Assembly: GCA_029261435.1 (NCBI GenBank)
Contig: JAJDBI010000088.1
Span: 1-15,847 of the forward strand
Reading direction: 5' to 3'
DNA from: Nitrospinaceae bacterium
GTDB lineage: Bacteria; Nitrospinota; Nitrospinia; Nitrospinales; VA-1
DNA: 15,847 nucleotides
Notes under the pieces: model-generated
What the model saw: only the letters and a program-made list of their open reading frames with translations
What the model was told of the DNA's origin: nothing
Databases searched by the model: none
Program-made: the position numbers and the translations under genes
Shown: positions 13,852 through 15,847 of the stretch, in pieces
How positions within the stretch are numbered: position 1 is the first letter of the stretch
Layout of the letters: every line of letters starts with the position of its first letter

Positions 13852-14949
13852 CTAACTTTTCCAATCCAATTCAAAAGACGCGGATACTTTTTCTCCGCTG
13901 TTAGCCTGATTGATACTAAGTTGTGCTGCCACCTTTCCTGCTAAGTCTTTGTAAGCATGACTTGCGGGCGATTCAGGATTAGACATTACAATAGGAACTC
14001 CAGAGTCCCCACCTTCTGCAACGGCTTCGATAATCGGCACTTCACCAAGAAGAGGAATCTCAAAGTTGTCGGCCAAGGTTTTTCCTCCGCCCTGCCTGAA
14101 TATATGATGTTTCTTATCGCAACCGTCACAGACAAAATAGCTCATGTTCTCAACGATACCTAGAAGAGGCACTTTGACCTGCTGAAACATTTTCACCCCT
14201 TTATCCGCATCAATCAAACTTACCTCCTGCGGAGTAGTCACGACTACTGCACCTGAAATGGGCGCCTTCTGCGTCAGAGTTAATTGCACGTCACCCGTAC
14301 CAGGCGGCAAATCAATCACCAGATAATCCAGCTCACCCCACTCCACGTTTTGCAGAAATTGTTGGATGATGCCGCCCAACATCGGGCCGCGAAGCATCAA
14401 GGGTTGTCCCTGTTTTGTCAGAAATGCGGCGGAAACCACTTTCAATCCATATTTCTCATGAGGGAAAAACTTGTTTTCCTCACCCACTTTTGGTGAAGAA
14501 ATCGGGATGCCCATCATTTGAGGTATGCTAGGACCATAAATATCTGCATCCATCAAACCGACACGCGCACCTGTCATAGACAGAGCAATGGCCAGATTGG
14601 TGCTGACTGTGGATTTTCCCACCCCGCCCTTCCCACTTGCCACAGCGATGATGTTTTTAACTCCGGTCAAAACCGGCTGTGCGTGCTCCGTCGAACGAAC
14701 AACAGCAGTCATATTCACATCGACCTTCTCAACACCTTCAATGGCCTGGACCTTCGTTTCACATTCAGTCCGCAACTGTTCTTTCACCGGACAGGCAGGT
14801 GTGGTCAATTCAACATCGAATTTGACGCTACCTCCTTCTATATTCAAATTCTTGACAAACCCAAGGCTGACAATGTCTTTATGCAAGTCAGGGTCTTGAA
14901 CCGTCTTCAGTGCATCAATTATTTTTTCTTGTAGCTTGGGGTCGGACAT
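13852..14949 (-). CDS. mrp: Mrp/ApbC iron-sulfur cluster carrier with DUF59 domain
   Basis: This 365-residue protein has the canonical bacterial Mrp layout. A DUF59/MIP18-like domain at about residues 5-80 carries the conserved Cys53 (TTPACPV). The P-loop domain follows, with deviant Walker A GKGGVGKS at 106-113, MDADIYGPSIP, LRGPMLGG and LVIDLPPGTGD. The bridging cysteine pair is Cys274/Cys277 (VCDGC). Such proteins bind a [4Fe-4S] cluster at a dimer interface and pass it to target apoproteins in an ATP-dependent way. AAGGAG 6 nt before the ATG confirms the start. It leads a probable operon with the DUF971 gene. A second, divergent Mrp without DUF59 lies at 1096-1977; the present gene keeps all consensus motifs and is the better candidate for the housekeeping carrier. 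Confidence 0.95.
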   Translation of the reverse strand: MSDPKLQEKIIDALKTVQDPDLHKDIVSLGFVKNLNIEGGSVKFDVELTTPACPVKEQLRTECETKVQAIEGVEKVDVNMTAVVRSTEHAQPVLTGVKNIIAVASGKGGVGKSTVSTNLAIALSMTGARVGLMDADIYGPSIPQMMGIPISSPKVGEENKFFPHEKYGLKVVSAAFLTKQGQPLMLRGPMLGGIIQQFLQNVEWGELDYLVIDLPPGTGDVQLTLTQKAPISGAVVVTTPQEVSLIDADKGVKMFQQVKVPLLGIVENMSYFVCDGCDKKHHIFRQGGGKTLADNFEIPLLGEVPIIEAVAEGGDSGVPIVMSNPESPASHAYKDLAGKVAAQLSINQANSGEKVSASFELDWKS

Positions 14950-15014
14950 GAATCGCTCCTTAAACTAAAATATTTTCCCAAACGATAATGGGTCTTTAAT
15001 AATTATGGGCAAAA

Positions 15015-15039
15015 GTGAAAGTCTATTTAAGGACTTCAC
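15015..15039. repeat. Inverted repeat GTGAA(a)GTC / GACTTCAC
   Basis: The left arm is 15015-15023 and the right arm 15032-15039; they pair over eight positions with a single bulged A (15020) and an 8-nt loop. It lies 66 bp upstream of the mrp start, where an operator or leader hairpin would be expected. Confidence 0.5.
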
Positions 15040-15048
15040 CAGACACTA

Positions 15049-15066
15049 TAAGATGGTGTTATCTTA
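15049..15066. repeat. Inverted repeat TAAGAT-N6-ATCTTA
   Basis: A perfect 6-bp repeat with a 6-nt spacer, followed on the plus strand by six A residues. It is 9 bp from the preceding repeat. It could be a regulatory site; it is AT-rich, so chance cannot be excluded. Confidence 0.4.
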
Positions 15067-15166
15067 AAAAAGATTTCAACCCTCTGAAATGAATCGCGTT
15101 ACTATTTTAGGAGGTTTATAAAAGAGACCTTCGTTAACCTTTGATTTCACTTGCTTTATAATTTCC

Positions 15167-15201
15167 TATATTGTATATAAACAAATCAGACCTACAATAT
15201 A
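15167..15201. repeat. Inverted repeat TATATTGTA-N17-TACAATATA
   Basis: A perfect 9-bp repeat with a 17-bp spacer, in the middle of the divergent region. The ATTGTA/TACAAT arms recall the half-sites at 10225-10257 but with opposite orientation and a much longer spacer. It may be a paired binding site or a chance AT-rich match. Confidence 0.45.
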
Positions 15202-15291
15202 TGGACATCTACTGATTAATGAGAATAAAAGGTCAAAAAGAAAAAAGACTCTAACTTATTGAAACTATTACTTGAAATACAGACCTCCCGA

Positions 15292-15316
15292 CCAGGCTCA
15301 AAAACTACTGGCCTGG
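15292..15316 (+). repeat. Inverted repeat CCAGGC-N13-GCCTGG in the topoisomerase leader
   Basis: CCAGGC at 15292-15297 and GCCTGG at 15311-15316 form a 6-bp GC-rich stem (seven pairs with one G-U as plus-strand RNA). No T-tract follows on either strand, so a terminator is unlikely. It lies 84 nt before the topoisomerase start and could be a leader hairpin. Confidence 0.45.
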
Positions 15317-15399
15317 CAAATGTATAAGACCGCAAACCACAAACGTCAAGCTTAACCACCCATCTTTTCTTAAACTTCAAATCAATCCGGGATCACTTC

Positions 15400-15847
15400 A
15401 TGGGGCAGGAAAAAACTTCCGATTTACAAGACGAACTCGAAACAAGGTTTCTGACTTACGCGCTTTCAACGATTGTTTCTCGATCTCTTCCTGATGTACG
15501 CGATGGTTTGAAACCTATCCATCGCAGGATCTTGTTTGCAATGGAAAGTATGGGAATGAATTCTGCCAGCAAGCATGTAAAATCCGCAAAGATCATCGGT
15601 GAGGTGCTCGGTAAGTACCATCCGCATGGAGATGCATCCACTTATGAATCGATGGTACGCATGGCCCAGGACTTTTCCATGCGTTATCCCTTGGTAGACG
15701 GAAAGGGAAACTTTGGGTCTATGGATGGAGATTCTCCGGCTGCCTACCGTTATACAGAAGGCCGTTTAACACCCATCACTTCTTATTTGCTACAGGACAT
15801 CAAAAAGGACACTGTCGACTTTCGTTCCAATTATGACAACACCCTGA
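15400..15847 (+). CDS. Type IIA topoisomerase A subunit (GyrA/ParC-like), N-terminal part
   Basis: The frame is open for 149 codons from the ATG at 15400 to the right edge, so most of the protein is missing. The N-terminal breakage-reunion domain is unmistakable: SLPDVRDGLKPIHRRIL at about 29-45, KYHPHGD at 72-78, RYPLVDGKGNFGS at 95-107 and AAYRYTE with catalytic Tyr118. The enzyme cuts and rejoins both DNA strands to supercoil or decatenate DNA. At the quinolone-determining positions it has Ala79 and Glu83, where E. coli GyrA has Ser83 and Asp87 and E. coli ParC has Ser80 and Glu84. GyrA versus ParC cannot be settled without the C-terminal domain and gene neighbours; Glu83 and the GMNSASKHVKSAK stretch lean toward ParC. 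The ribosome site is weak, but the next in-frame ATG (codon 48) would delete essential sequence. Confidence 0.92.
   Translation, partial: MGQEKTSDLQDELETRFLTYALSTIVSRSLPDVRDGLKPIHRRILFAMESMGMNSASKHVKSAKIIGEVLGKYHPHGDASTYESMVRMAQDFSMRYPLVDGKGNFGSMDGDSPAAYRYTEGRLTPITSYLLQDIKKDTVDFRSNYDNTL

Larger units (their letters stand above)
14950..15399. promoter_or_regulatory. Divergent non-coding region between mrp and the topoisomerase gene
   Basis: These 450 AT-rich bp hold no plausible gene. They must contain promoters for both neighbours, but I see no confident -35/-10 pair. Four inverted repeats are present, at 15015-15039, 15049-15066, 15167-15201 and 15292-15316, each entered separately. An orphan AGGAGG at 15109-15114 is not followed by a usual start codon at ribosome distance. 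Confidence 0.5.

Noticed and set aside
14518..14934. Long plus-strand reading frame opposite the mrp gene
   Set aside because: It is antisense to a well-conserved DUF59-Mrp coding sequence, and its translation is Cys/His-rich with no recognisable domain, as expected of a shadow frame.
15254..15328. Short TTG-initiated peptide frame (about 22 codons) before the topoisomerase gene
   Set aside because: There is no ribosome site and no ATG, and it runs through the GC-rich hairpin; it is likely chance.
1..15847. Mobile elements, CRISPR arrays, tRNA or rRNA genes
   Set aside because: No transposase, integrase, regularly spaced repeats, or RNA gene signatures were seen on either strand.

Overview
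The window is an ordinary stretch of a Gram-negative bacterial chromosome, moderately AT-rich. Gram-negative is inferred from a tripartite RND efflux system whose outer-membrane and adaptor proteins both carry lipobox signals. A stand-alone PCP-reductase-domain (PF08369) protein next to a divergent Mrp/NBP35 ATPase suggests a Nitrospinota/Nitrospirota-like or related lineage. That placement is a guess from gene content, not a measurement. There is no insertion sequence, integrase, CRISPR array, rRNA or tRNA. Several genes use TTG or GTG starts.

Layout from left to right: (i) 1-845, minus: the N-terminal part of a HelD-like superfamily I helicase, cut by the left edge. (ii) 1096-2430, plus: a divergent Mrp/NBP35 ATPase followed by a small zinc-ribbon + PCP_red protein, closed by a hairpin at 2506-2541. 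(iii) 2545-3588, minus: two small multi-pass membrane proteins, one of the DUF2269 type. (iv) 3772-10125, plus: a MarR-type regulator, a NodT/OprM-like outer-membrane lipoprotein, an HlyD-like lipoprotein adaptor and an AcrB-like HAE1 pump, ended by a probable terminator at 10161-10190. The 183-bp gap between (iii) and (iv) holds face-to-face overlapping promoters with a palindrome where a regulator could sit.

(v) 10383-13207, plus: a compact signalling cassette of a stand-alone receiver, a CheC-type phosphatase that overlaps it by ATGA, and a soluble PAS hybrid histidine kinase. No DNA-binding output, CheA, CheD or chemoreceptor is visible. Two tandem ACAAT-N3-ATTGT palindromes lie just upstream, and the palindrome in the marR promoter is a near-copy of them. 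(vi) 13208-13506: no gene, but two stems whose mismatches on the plus strand become G-U pairs on the minus strand, the second followed by a U-tract. This points to a structured minus-strand RNA or 3' UTR.

(vii) 13507-14949, minus: a canonical DUF59-Mrp (ApbC) iron-sulfur carrier with a DUF971 gene 15 bp downstream, a split version of the domain order of plant HCF101. (viii) 14950-15399: non-coding, with four inverted repeats. (ix) 15400 to the right edge, plus: the N-terminal third of the breakage-reunion domain region of a type IIA topoisomerase A subunit (GyrA/ParC).

The efflux operon and its regulator form one functional unit, the receiver/CheC/kinase genes a second, and the two Mrp paralogues with their partners represent Fe-S or cofactor maturation. 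The parts most worth a second look are the signalling cassette, the shared palindromes and the structured RNA.
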